A stretch of 64,000 nucleotides of DNA. Source: Actinomycetota bacterium. Its GTDB lineage: Bacteria; Actinomycetota; Actinomycetes; Actinomycetales; Microbacteriaceae. The stretch covers positions 186,001-250,000 of the forward strand of contig JAFDWM010000290.1 of the NCBI GenBank assembly GCA_018268455.1, in the 5' to 3' direction. The translations under genes were made by a program, and so were the position numbers. Under the pieces are notes generated by a model that saw only the letters and a list, made by a program, of their open reading frames with translations, ran no database searches and was not told the origin of the DNA. Each line of letters starts with the position of its first letter. The first letter of the stretch is position 1. Positions 8,780 through 16,675 of this stretch are shown here, one piece after another.

Positions 8780-9313
8780 CTATTCCGCTGCGTTTCCTTG
8801 GTCTGTGATCTGCTGGAGCGCGGCCCATCGAGGATCGAGGGGAGCGTCCTGCTCTTTCCCGGTGCTTCCGGTCAGCCGCTCGCCGGTCTCGGGGTCGAGA
8901 CCAGGGCAATCCGGCTGACACACCGGCTGAAACGGGAGCGCCAGTACGACAGCATCCCTGACCAGAGTTTCAAGATCCACGTGGTCGTCTTGAACCTCGA
9001 AGTCGTTCGCTTCTTCTCCAGGGTACGCGAAAAGCTCCTGAAACTCGACTTCGACAGGCTCTTCGATCGGATTCAGGCACCTGCCGCACTCCCCGCGATA
9101 GGTCACATCGACCTCGCCGGTGACGAGGATGCCCTCGTGCACGGACTCGAGACGCACATCCAGGTCGAGCTGCTCGCCTTCGGCGACGGAGACGAGCCCC
9201 TCGCCCCAGCGCTCGGTCAACGGGATCGTGAGGCGGTGCTCGCGCATCTCGCCGGGTCTGCGGACGATGTCGCGCACGGGCAGCACGAACGGTCCATTGA
9301 GACGGATTTTCAC
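8780..9313 (-). CDS. DUF177/YceD family protein
   Basis: A 177-residue member of the YceD/DUF177 family (23S rRNA accumulation protein), with the central CGRCLNPIEEPVEVEFQELF segment and a downstream Asp/Glu-rich stretch ending in VVLALPFQPVCQPDCPGLDPETGERL. Four cysteines at the typical positions suggest a metal or structural site. The family is almost always next to rpmF, as here (32 bases upstream), and is linked to 23S rRNA processing or 50S assembly. The exact biochemical role is not settled. Confidence 0.92.
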   Translation of the reverse strand: MKIRLNGPFVLPVRDIVRRPGEMREHRLTIPLTERWGEGLVSVAEGEQLDLDVRLESVHEGILVTGEVDVTYRGECGRCLNPIEEPVEVEFQELFAYPGEEANDFEVQDDHVDLETLVRDAVVLALPFQPVCQPDCPGLDPETGERLTGSTGKEQDAPLDPRWAALQQITDQGNAAE

Positions 9314-9350
9314 CTGTGCAGTCTACCGGTCCGACCTGGACGGAAGCCGG

Positions 9351-9848
9351 TCAGAGCCCGCGCGCGCCGGTGTCCAGGAAGCGTGCCACGGGAGCCGGCA
9401 CGAACGGCGCAACATCCCCACCGAGGCCCGCGACCTGGCGCACCAGCGAGCTGGAGACCAGCGCATGCGCGGGGTCCGGCAGCAGGAAGACGGTCTCGAT
9501 GTCGGCGAGGTGGCGGTTCACGATCGCCATCGGCGACTCGTAGGCCACATCGACCTGCGAACGGATGCCCTTGACGAGCACGCCCGCGTTCACGTCGCGG
9601 GCGTAGTCGACGAGCAGGCCCATGCTCCATGACGCGACGATCACGGTGCCCGCGATACCCGCATCGTGGATCGACTCCTCGAGCAGCGCCAGACGCTGTG
9701 CGACCGGCAGCATCGCCTGCTTGTCGGGGTTGTGCACCACCAGCACGTGCAGCTCGTCGTAGAGGGCCGCGGCACGCCGGATCACATCCAGATGGCCGAG
9801 GGTCGGCGGGTCGAAGGAACCGGGGACGACGGCGATCCGAGCGCTCAT
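9351..9848 (-). CDS. coaD: Pantetheine-phosphate adenylyltransferase
   Basis: A 165-residue enzyme that transfers AMP from ATP to 4'-phosphopantetheine, the penultimate step of coenzyme A synthesis. The nucleotidyltransferase signature [16 protein letters not shown] is present at residues 11-26 (TxGH type). The family segment [19 protein letters not shown] for substrate binding follows near residue 90-105. Length is normal. A TAGTCT box ends six bases before the ATG, so a leaderless start is likely. recG lies upstream in the same direction. Confidence 0.96.
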   Translation of the reverse strand: MSARIAVVPGSFDPPTLGHLDVIRRAAALYDELHVLVVHNPDKQAMLPVAQRLALLEESIHDAGIAGTVIVASWSMGLLVDYARDVNAGVLVKGIRSQVDVAYESPMAIVNRHLADIETVFLLPDPAHALVSSSLVRQVAGLGGDVAPFVPAPVARFLDTGARGL

Positions 9849-9898
9849 GGATCCAGACTAGCGGCGAGATCCGATGCGTCGGCCGAGTGGATCCGAGG

Positions 9899-12079
9899 TC
9901 AGTTCTTGGCGAGAGCCGCGCGGTCCTCGATGCTGAGGCGCTGCGCCATCGCCTGCCGGAGGCCCTCATGCTCCTGGAGTGCGGGATCCGCCTCCACGAT
10001 CTCCCCGGCGAGCTCTCGCGCCTGGCCGATGAGGTCGGCGTCCTTGATGACGCGCAGCAGCTTGAGCGACGACTTCGCTCCGGACTGACGCGCGCCGAGC
10101 ACGTCGCCCTCACCGCGCAGATCGAGGTCGACCTCGGCGAGCACGAATCCATCGAGCGTCGCGGCGACCGCATCGACCCGGTCGCGCGCCGGCGTTCCCT
10201 GCTCGGCCTCGGTCACCAGAAGGCAGAGCCCCGGCACGCCGCCGCGCCCGATGCGTCCGCGAAGCTGGTGCAGCTGCGAGACGCCGAAGCGGTCGGCTTC
10301 GAGCACGATCATCGTGGAGGCGTTCGGCACGTCGACGCCGACCTCGATGACGGTGGTCGCCACGAGCAGGTCGATCTCGCCGCGCGCGAACGACTGCATG
10401 ATCGCGTCCTTCTCGTCGGCGGGCATCTTGCCGTGCAGGCCGGCCACCCGCAGCGCGGACAGCTTCGGGTGCGTCGCGAGCGCGGCCAGCAGCTGCACGA
10501 CACCCCAGCGCGGTCCGCGCGCCGCTTCCTCCGCGCCGTCCGCGAAATGCTCCTGATCGGCCTCCTCCGCGCCGCTGTCGGTGTCGATCGCCGCGCACAC
10601 CGCGAACACCTGCCGGCCCTTCTCGATCTCCTCGGCCGCCCGTTCCCAGACACGCGCGAACCAGCCGGGATGATCGGCGAGGGGTGCGACGAACGTCTGG
10701 ATCCCGGCCCGACCGCTGGGCATCGTGCGGATGACGGACGTGTCGAGGTCGCCGAACACCGTCATCGCGACCGTGCGCGGAATGGGAGTCGCGGTGAGTA
10801 CGAGCGCGTGCGGGCTGGTGCCCTTTGCGCGCAGCGCCTCGCGCTGCTCCACGCCGAAGCGGTGCTGCTCGTCGACGACGACCAGTCCGAGGTCGGCGAA
10901 CGTGGTCTTCTCCCCCAGCAGCGCATGCGTGCCGACGACGATGAGCGCCTGGCCGGCGGCGACGCGCAGGGCCGCCTTGCGTCGCTCCGGTGCCGACATC
11001 TGACCGGTGAGCAGCGTGGGCATCACCAGCGGCGCGAGCTGGGGCCCGAGCATCTTCGTGATCGAGCGCAGATGCTGCGCCGCGAGCACCTCCGTCGGTG
11101 CGATGAGCGCGGCCTGCCCACCCGATTCGGCGACCTGCAGCATCGCGCGCAGGGCGACCAGCGTCTTGCCGGATCCGACCTCGCCCTGCACGAGCCGGTT
11201 CATCGGCGCGCCGCCGACGAGATCCGCGGCGATCGCGGCCCCGACGGTCTGCTGATCGGGAGTGAGTGTGAACGGCAGGCCCGCGTCGAATCTCTCCAGC
11301 AGCCCGCCGGGCTTCGCCGGCCGTGCCGTGGCGTCGAGCATGCGCACGAGGTAGCGCTGCTGCATCAGCGCGGTCTGCAGAGTGAGCGCCTCGTGCATGC
11401 GCAGCGTGCGGATCGCGGGCGCGATCTCGGTCTTCGATGCGGGCCGGTGGATCCGCTCCAGCGCGACACGCGCCTCAAGCAGGTCCTCATCCCGGCGCAC
11501 CGCGTCGGGCACCGGCTCCGGCACCGGGCCGAGATCGTCGAGCACGGTGCCGATCATCTTCTCGATCTGCCAGGTGGTGAGACTCGCCGTCGCCGGATAG
11601 ATCGGCAGCGGAGTGGTGACCAGCACATCGGCCTGGGCGCGTGCGCGCAGCTCATCGTCGAACATCTCGTACTGCGGATGCGCGAACTGGGTGACGCCGC
11701 GATAATCACCGACCTTGCCGGTGAACACGCCGCGCCGCCCGACCCGCAGCTCCTTCTCGCGCCACTCGAGCTGACCCCGGTGCTTGGCGAAGAAGGTCAG
11801 CACCATGCGGCCGACGCCGTCGCCGATGTCGACCGTCATCATCGCGCCGCGACGGTTCTTCATGTCGCGCACCTCGACCCTCATCACCTCGGCGACGATC
11901 GTCACGGTCTCGCCCTTGGGCAGTTCGATGATCGGAGTGAGTTCGCCGCGGTTGGCGTAGCGGCGCGGGTAGTGCGAGAGCAGATCCCACACCGTGCTCA
12001 TGCCGAACGACTTCTGCAGCGCCTTCGCGTTGCCGTCTCCGACCGCGACGGCGAGCGGGGATTCGAGGCGCAACGGCAT
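9899..12079 (-). CDS. recG: ATP-dependent DNA helicase RecG
   Basis: A 726-residue helicase that remodels stalled replication forks and Holliday junctions. The N-terminal wedge/OB domain (RRGAMMTVDIGDGVGRMVLTF) covers roughly residues 60-150. Helicase motif I is GEVGSGKT, motif II is VVVDEQHRFG, motif III is LTATPIPRT, and the C-terminal helicase region holds QLRGRIGRGG. An insertion rich in Glu/Asp (DTDSGAEEADQEHFADGAEE) separates motifs IV and V. A TAGACT box lies seven bases before the ATG, indicating a leaderless promoter. Confidence 0.96.
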   Translation of the reverse strand: MPLRLESPLAVAVGDGNAKALQKSFGMSTVWDLLSHYPRRYANRGELTPIIELPKGETVTIVAEVMRVEVRDMKNRRGAMMTVDIGDGVGRMVLTFFAKHRGQLEWREKELRVGRRGVFTGKVGDYRGVTQFAHPQYEMFDDELRARAQADVLVTTPLPIYPATASLTTWQIEKMIGTVLDDLGPVPEPVPDAVRRDEDLLEARVALERIHRPASKTEIAPAIRTLRMHEALTLQTALMQQRYLVRMLDATARPAKPGGLLERFDAGLPFTLTPDQQTVGAAIAADLVGGAPMNRLVQGEVGSGKTLVALRAMLQVAESGGQAALIAPTEVLAAQHLRSITKMLGPQLAPLVMPTLLTGQMSAPERRKAALRVAAGQALIVVGTHALLGEKTTFADLGLVVVDEQHRFGVEQREALRAKGTSPHALVLTATPIPRTVAMTVFGDLDTSVIRTMPSGRAGIQTFVAPLADHPGWFARVWERAAEEIEKGRQVFAVCAAIDTDSGAEEADQEHFADGAEEAARGPRWGVVQLLAALATHPKLSALRVAGLHGKMPADEKDAIMQSFARGEIDLLVATTVIEVGVDVPNASTMIVLEADRFGVSQLHQLRGRIGRGGVPGLCLLVTEAEQGTPARDRVDAVAATLDGFVLAEVDLDLRGEGDVLGARQSGAKSSLKLLRVIKDADLIGQARELAGEIVEADPALQEHEGLRQAMAQRLSIEDRAALAKN

Positions 12080-12136
12080 GATCAGAAGTCTAGGACGGGC
12101 CGCCGACAGCCGGACCGCGGCCGTGCGCGGGCGGTC

Positions 12137-12934
12137 TCACCCCTGCAGGAACGCGAGTCCGGCCTCGCGGAACGCCTTCGATCCGGGGGCATTGAAGTGG
12201 TGCCGCCCGGGGATCTCGAAGAACGTGCCCTGCCGGCAGGCGTCGACGAGCCGACGCGACTCCTCGATCACCGCATCCGGAGATCCGGTTGCGGACAGGA
12301 CCGGCTGTGACGGTGGGGGCGGCGGAGCGGGGTGGAGGGTGCGCGGCGCGCGCATCCGCTGCGCGAGGGCGAGCGGCGCCGGCAGGTGGTTGGCCGGGGC
12401 CCGTTCGGTCAGCTCGATGTAGTCCAGCGTGACCGGATCCGTCACCGGCGTGCCGTCGTCGATGAGTCGCTGCACCTGGTCGAGGTCGAGCCGCTCCAGC
12501 GGAATGCCGTCCGGCACACCTCCGAGCACGCCGCGCGGGATGCGGTCCTGCAGGTCCCGGAGCACCTGCCAGCCGACGCGCGCACCCAGCGAATAGCCGA
12601 GGTAGACCGCCTCGTCGACGAGGTAGGTGTCGAGCACCTGCTCGACATCGGCGGCGAGCGTGCGCACGTTGTACCCCTCGGGGTCGTGCGGCTTCTCGCT
12701 CTCACCGTGCCCGCGCAGATCGATGCCGAGCACGCGGAGGCCGGCGTGCTCCAGCATCCGCACCCATCCCGTGAGCACCCAGTTGTCGCGCGTGTTGGAG
12801 GCGAAACCGTGCACGATCACGACCACCGGTGCATCGGGATCGCCCCAGGTGTACGTCGCAAGGCCCACGCCCTCACCCACCTCGATGATCTGCGGGTGGG
12901 GCATGGTGCTGAGCTCTGCGAGGGAATCGGCCAC
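12137..12934 (-). CDS. Alpha/beta hydrolase
   Basis: An alpha/beta-hydrolase-fold protein of about 265 residues. The oxyanion-hole motif is VIVHGFASNTRDNW, the nucleophile elbow is GYSLGARVG, and a C-terminal RHHFNAPG segment supplies the likely catalytic His. Substrate is unknown; esterases and haloperoxidase-like hydrolases share this layout. I chose GTG 12934, which has a CATGAT box six bases upstream; ATG 12904 is a reasonable alternative. It diverges from rsmD. An unusual proline-rich insertion (HPAPPPPPSQP) sits near residue 215. Confidence 0.8.
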   Translation of the reverse strand: MADSLAELSTMPHPQIIEVGEGVGLATYTWGDPDAPVVVIVHGFASNTRDNWVLTGWVRMLEHAGLRVLGIDLRGHGESEKPHDPEGYNVRTLAADVEQVLDTYLVDEAVYLGYSLGARVGWQVLRDLQDRIPRGVLGGVPDGIPLERLDLDQVQRLIDDGTPVTDPVTLDYIELTERAPANHLPAPLALAQRMRAPRTLHPAPPPPPSQPVLSATGSPDAVIEESRRLVDACRQGTFFEIPGRHHFNAPGSKAFREAGLAFLQG

Positions 12935-13031
12935 GATCCCATCATGGCCCGGATCCGCGGGCCGCGGGGTGGATCCGGCGGTGCCAGGGCGAATCCGGCG
13001 GTGCTCCCCGCGCGGCACATAGGGTTAGCGG

Positions 13032-13616
13032 GTGACGAGAATCATCGCCGGAGCGGCCGGCGGCACCCGCCTGGAGGTTCCCGGCCACGGCACCCGCCCC
13101 ACCAGCGACCGTGTGCGGGAGTCGCTGTTCGCGGCGCTGGAGTCGATGGATGTGATCGCGGGCGCCCGCGCACTCGACCTTTACGCGGGCTCCGGAGCGC
13201 TCGGTCTCGAGGCGCTCAGCCGCGGCGCGCGCAGCGCGGTGCTCGTGGAGCGCGGCCGACCTGCCGCCGCGGTGGCGCGTCGCAACGTCGCAGCGGTCGC
13301 GAAGGCGCTCGCCGCGTCCGGATCCGACGGTGCCTCCTCCGCCGCGACCGTGCAGGAGAGCTCCGTGCAGGCGTTCCTCGCCCGTGCGGCCGGCCCGTTC
13401 GATCTGGTGTTCACCGACCCGCCGTACGACCTCTCCGACGTCGAGATGACGGCGGATCTCATCGCGGTCGCGCCGCTGCTGTCGCCGGACGCGGTCGTCG
13501 TGATCGAGCGGGCGAAGCGCTCGACCCCGCCGGATCTCGCGGCCGCGGGTCTCTCGCCGATCCGGGAGAAGGTCTACGGCGACACGGCGCTGTGGTGGGC
13601 GGAGCCGGCTGCGTGA
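13032..13616 (+). CDS. rsmD: 16S rRNA (guanine(966)-N(2))-methyltransferase RsmD
   Basis: A 194-residue SAM-dependent methyltransferase that modifies G966 of 16S rRNA. The N terminus MTRIIAGAAGGTRL and the RPTSDRVRESLF segment are diagnostic. The SAM-binding motif is LDLYAGSGALGLEAL, and the catalytic motif is TDPPYD near residue 135. The GTG start lies six bases after TAGGGT, so the mRNA is probably leaderless. It is convergent with thiL with one base between the stops. Confidence 0.95.
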   Translation: MTRIIAGAAGGTRLEVPGHGTRPTSDRVRESLFAALESMDVIAGARALDLYAGSGALGLEALSRGARSAVLVERGRPAAAVARRNVAAVAKALAASGSDGASSAATVQESSVQAFLARAAGPFDLVFTDPPYDLSDVEMTADLIAVAPLLSPDAVVVIERAKRSTPPDLAAAGLSPIREKVYGDTALWWAEPAA

Positions 13617-13617
13617 C

Positions 13618-14667
13618 TCAGACCGCGTCAGCGCCCGCGTCGCGATAGGGGTCCCAGCCCAGCGGCCCGACCGGCTCGCCGTCGCACAGCAGGGGTGCGT
13701 TCTCGACCGCGGGGATGACGGATCCGATCTGACGGAATCCGGGCGGCAGAGCACCCGCGGGGAACGTCGCGAGCAGCGCATGGTCCTCCCCGCCGGCGAG
13801 AGCCCGACGTGGGTGCACGCCGAGCGCGGACGCCTCGAGCGAGAGCGTCACCCCCGAGGCCTCGGCCAGGCGCCGCGCATCGAGAGCGAGCCCGTCCGAG
13901 ACGTCCATCATCGCCGTCGCTCCCGCTACCGCCGCGACCGGCCCGAGCCCGATCGGCGGCACCGGACGCAGCTGCGCGGCGATCGCCTCCGCCTCGCCCT
14001 CGGCGAGCTTCGTCGGATCCACCGGCACGGCGGTGCCGTCCGGATGGAAACGGGAGAAGAGCACCGACAGCCCGTGCGCCGCCACCCCCATCTCCCCCGC
14101 GATCGCCACGTCGTCGCCCGCACGTGCGCCGGCGCGGGTGACCGCGGTGCGTCCTTCCAGGTCGCCGAGCGCAGTGACGGCCACCGTGAGCGTGGCCGAC
14201 ACGGTGAGGTCGCCGCCGACGACCGCGCACCCGGGTGCCAGCGCGTCACAGGCGTCGCGGAAGCCGTCAGCGAGCGCGGCGACGAAGGACAGCCGCCGTT
14301 CCTTCGGCACCGCCAGTGCCACCAGCAGCGCTGTGGGTCGCGCACCCATCGCCGCGACATCGGCGAGATTCACCGCCGCGGCCTTCCAGCCGAGGTCGTA
14401 GCCGTTCGTCCATGCGGCCCGGAAGTCGGGGCCCTCAACCAGCGTGTCCGTGGTCGCGACGACGGCGCCGGACGGCGCGGAGATCACCGCGGCATCGTCA
14501 CCGGGGCCCAGCAGCGAGAACGCGCTCGCGGGCGTCCGCTCGAGGATCGTGCGCAGGATCCTGCCCTCGGACACCTCGCCGATCATCGGATCCTCGGGTG
14601 CGGAACCCGGACCGAGGGATGGATCGGAGCTCGCGCTGGCGGATCCGGAAGCTGACAGGTCGACCAT
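13618..14667 (-). CDS. thiL: Thiamine-monophosphate kinase
   Basis: A 349-residue enzyme that phosphorylates thiamine monophosphate to the active cofactor thiamine diphosphate. The metal-binding LLGPGDDAAVI, the TTDTLVEGPDFR loop and MMDVSDGLALDARRLAEASGV near the middle are family hallmarks. The first 25 residues are a low-complexity Ser/Ala/Gly tail not seen in most homologues; a later start at M28 (MIGEVSEGRIL) is possible, but the upstream ATG has a TACCGT box seven bases before it. Divergent from the DUF3515 lipoprotein gene with overlapping promoter boxes. Confidence 0.94.
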   Translation of the reverse strand: MVDLSASGSASASSDPSLGPGSAPEDPMIGEVSEGRILRTILERTPASAFSLLGPGDDAAVISAPSGAVVATTDTLVEGPDFRAAWTNGYDLGWKAAAVNLADVAAMGARPTALLVALAVPKERRLSFVAALADGFRDACDALAPGCAVVGGDLTVSATLTVAVTALGDLEGRTAVTRAGARAGDDVAIAGEMGVAAHGLSVLFSRFHPDGTAVPVDPTKLAEGEAEAIAAQLRPVPPIGLGPVAAVAGATAMMDVSDGLALDARRLAEASGVTLSLEASALGVHPRRALAGGEDHALLATFPAGALPPGFRQIGSVIPAVENAPLLCDGEPVGPLGWDPYRDAGADAV

Positions 14668-14674
14668 GGTGTCA

Positions 14675-14684
14675 ACGGTAGCCT
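14675..14684. promoter_or_regulatory. Overlapping divergent -10 boxes of thiL and the DUF3515 gene
   Basis: ACGGTAGCCT contains TACCGT on the minus strand (14675-14680, seven bases before the thiL ATG) and TAGCCT on the plus strand (14679-14684, six bases before the lipoprotein ATG). The two boxes share two bases, so RNA polymerase could hardly occupy both at once. Positions are seen; promoter function is inferred. Confidence 0.5.
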
Positions 14685-14690
14685 GGAGGC

Positions 14691-15218
14691 ATGCCGCGCC
14701 GTCTCGCCGTCCCTGCTCTGCTCATACTGACGGCGGGACTTCTGGCGGGTTGCAGCACGACCGTGCACCTGGATCCGGCGGAGGACGCGAACAATCCGCG
14801 CTGCGCCGACGTGATGGCGCGGATCAACAAGAACGTGCCTTCGGTCGCGGGGCTGGAGCGGCGCTGGACGGATGCCCAGGCGACGGCGGCGTGGGGCGAT
14901 CCCGCCGCGGTGCTGCTCACCTGCGGCCTGCCCGAGGCTGCCCCCACGAGCACGCTGCAATGCGTGACGCTGCAGGGCATCGACTGGCTCGTCGACGACT
15001 CGAAGAGCCCGAACCTGACCCTCACGACGTACGGGCGCAATCCCGCCGTGCAGCTGTTCATCAACACGAAGCCCGACGAGCCGAACAAGGGCGTGAGCTC
15101 GAACGACGTGATCGGCGACAAGCCGCTCGCCGCCGCGATCGCGACGATCCCCGCCGACCACGCCTGCATCGCCCGTCCGGGGTCGGATGCGACACCGGAT
15201 CCCACCCCCACGCCCTGA
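14691..15218 (+). CDS. DUF3515 family lipoprotein
   Basis: A 175-residue secreted lipoprotein. A short basic N terminus and hydrophobic stretch lead to the lipobox LLAGC at about residue 17-21, so the mature protein is anchored through Cys21. The body matches the actinobacterial DUF3515 family (WGDPAAVLLTCGLPE, ...GIDWLVDD) and ends in a Pro/Thr tail. The family is typically found between thiL and ddl, as here, but its role is unknown; a link to the cell envelope is inference from its location and neighbours. GGAGG also overlaps the six bases between the -10-like box and the ATG. Confidence 0.88.
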   Translation: MPRRLAVPALLILTAGLLAGCSTTVHLDPAEDANNPRCADVMARINKNVPSVAGLERRWTDAQATAAWGDPAAVLLTCGLPEAAPTSTLQCVTLQGIDWLVDDSKSPNLTLTTYGRNPAVQLFINTKPDEPNKGVSSNDVIGDKPLAAAIATIPADHACIARPGSDATPDPTPTP

Positions 15219-15246
15219 CGCGGCGTCCTCCGCGGGTCGAGCCGCG

Positions 15247-15373
15247 CGCCGTGCCCTGCGCCCGTGCCGCGCGCTGCCCCCGTCGTGCCGCGCCCAACTT
15301 CGGAGCAACGCCGCGACACGCCGTGGCCTCAGCGCAAAGGCACGGCGTGTCGGCCACGCGCTCCGAAGTTGGG
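15247..15373. repeat. Intergenic repeat copy 1: 47-bp lead plus 81-bp nested palindrome
   Basis: The palindrome occupies 15293-15373. Outer arms CCCAACTTCGGAGC (15293-15306) and its exact complement (15360-15373) enclose seven unpaired bases on each side, then inner arms CGACACGCCGTG (15314-15325) and its exact complement (15341-15352) around a 15-base loop. The roughly 47 bases to the left are also repeated in copy 2, offset by 179 bases. It lies between two convergent genes and codes for nothing visible. It may act as a bidirectional terminator or be a REP-like element. Confidence 0.9.
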
Positions 15374-15425
15374 GCCCCGGGGGCACGCGCTGTGGACCAC
15401 CGCCTTCGCCCGGTGTGCCACCCGC

Positions 15426-15552
15426 CGCCGTGCCCCGCACAAGTGCCGCGCGCTGCCGCTGCCGTGCCGCGCCCAACTTCGGAGCACGTCCTCGACACGC
15501 CGCGGGCTGCGTCGCCAGACACGGCGTGTCGACCGTCAGCTCCGAAGTTGGG
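15426..15552. repeat. Intergenic repeat copy 2: same architecture as copy 1
   Basis: The palindrome is 15472-15552, again 81 bp. Outer 14-bp arms (15472-15485 and 15539-15552) are identical in sequence to copy 1 and here extend to 17 bp with GCG/CGC outside. The seven-base unpaired segments differ in sequence from copy 1. Inner arms (15493-15504 and 15520-15531) have one mismatch. The left lead 15426-15471 matches copy 1. The remaining bases of the 15219-15592 gap hold no ORF I would defend. Confidence 0.9.
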
Positions 15553-15592
15553 CGCGCCACGAGGGCACGCACCGCGAGTGTAAGACCGCGGA

Positions 15593-16675
15593 CTAGCGGC
15601 GCAGTCCCGCCTCGATGAGCTCCGTGATGAGGTCGCCGTAGCTGAGCCCCGTCGCGATCCAGCACTTCGGGAACATCGAGATCGGCGTGAAGCCGGGCAT
15701 CGTGTTCAGCTCGTTCACGACGAGGGTGCCGTCGGCGGTGAGGAACATGTCGACGCGCGCAAGCCCTCGCCCGTCGACGGCTTCGAAGGCGCGGATCCCG
15801 GCGTGCTGGATCGCGGCGATCTCGGCATCCTCGAGCACGGCAGGACACACCACGTCGACGCCGTCGCCGCCGAGGTACTTGCCCTCGAAGTCGTAGAAGC
15901 CACGCGAGGTGAGCACGATCTCACCGGGCACCGACGCACGCGGTCCCTCAGCACCCTCGAGGATGGCGACCTCGATCTCGCGGCCCACGACACCCGTCTC
16001 CACGAGCACCTTGTCGTCCTCGGCGAGGGCGATCCGCATCGCGTCGTCGAACTCGGCAGGATCGGTCACCTTCGACACGCCGACACTGGATCCCGCGCGC
16101 GCGGGCTTCACGAACAACGGCAGGCCGAGCTCGGCGGCCTGTGCGCGCACAGCCCCGGGATCCGCCGCCCACTGCCGGGCGCGCACCGTGATCCACGGGG
16201 CCACGGCGATGCCGGCCGCCTGCAGCGCGACCTTCATGAAGTGCTTGTCCATGCAGAGCGCGGAATCGAGCACGCCGCCACCGGCATAGGGCACCTCGAG
16301 CGTGTCGAAGTAGCCCTGCAGGGTGCCGTCCTCGCCGTGCGGTCCGTGCAGCAGCGGCAGCACCACGTCGATCGGGCCGAGGTCCTGCACGGCGCCGTCG
16401 GCGCGGGTCACGCGCAGCGAGCGGTCGCCACCGGGCTCGGGCCACTGGATCCGGGTGCCGTTGTCTGCCACGGACGGCAGATGCCCGGCGTCGAGCGGGA
16501 ACTTGTCCGGGTCGTCGTCCTCGAGCACGAACGCGCCTTCACGCGTGATGCCGACCGGGATGACGTCGTAGCGCTCGCGATCAAGCGCCCGCAGCACCCC
16601 GCCCGCCGTGGCGGAGCTGATCGAGTGCTCGCTGGAGCGCCCGCCGAAGAGCACCACCACCGTCTGCTTGTCCAT
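15593..16675 (-). CDS. ddl: D-alanine--D-alanine ligase
   Basis: A 360-residue ATP-grasp enzyme that makes the D-Ala-D-Ala terminus of peptidoglycan precursors. The N terminus VVVLFGGRSSEHSISS, the LPLLHGPHGEDGTLQG loop, the ATP-grasp region (LPLFVKPARAGSSVGVSKV) and the metal site ending VNELNTMPGFT are all present. The Tyr/Phe selectivity loop near FYDFEGKYL is normal for D-Ala rather than D-Lac ligases. Its start overlaps the 3' end of gpsA by 95 bases, so its own ribosome binding site lies inside gpsA. Confidence 0.96.
   Translation of the reverse strand: MDKQTVVVLFGGRSSEHSISSATAGGVLRALDRERYDVIPVGITREGAFVLEDDDPDKFPLDAGHLPSVADNGTRIQWPEPGGDRSLRVTRADGAVQDLGPIDVVLPLLHGPHGEDGTLQGYFDTLEVPYAGGGVLDSALCMDKHFMKVALQAAGIAVAPWITVRARQWAADPGAVRAQAAELGLPLFVKPARAGSSVGVSKVTDPAEFDDAMRIALAEDDKVLVETGVVGREIEVAILEGAEGPRASVPGEIVLTSRGFYDFEGKYLGGDGVDVVCPAVLEDAEIAAIQHAGIRAFEAVDGRGLARVDMFLTADGTLVVNELNTMPGFTPISMFPKCWIATGLSYGDLITELIEAGLRR

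Noticed and set aside
9629..12310. 893-codon ORF opposite recG
   Set aside because: Full antisense shadow of recG and coaD, no motif and a composition rich in Arg and His.
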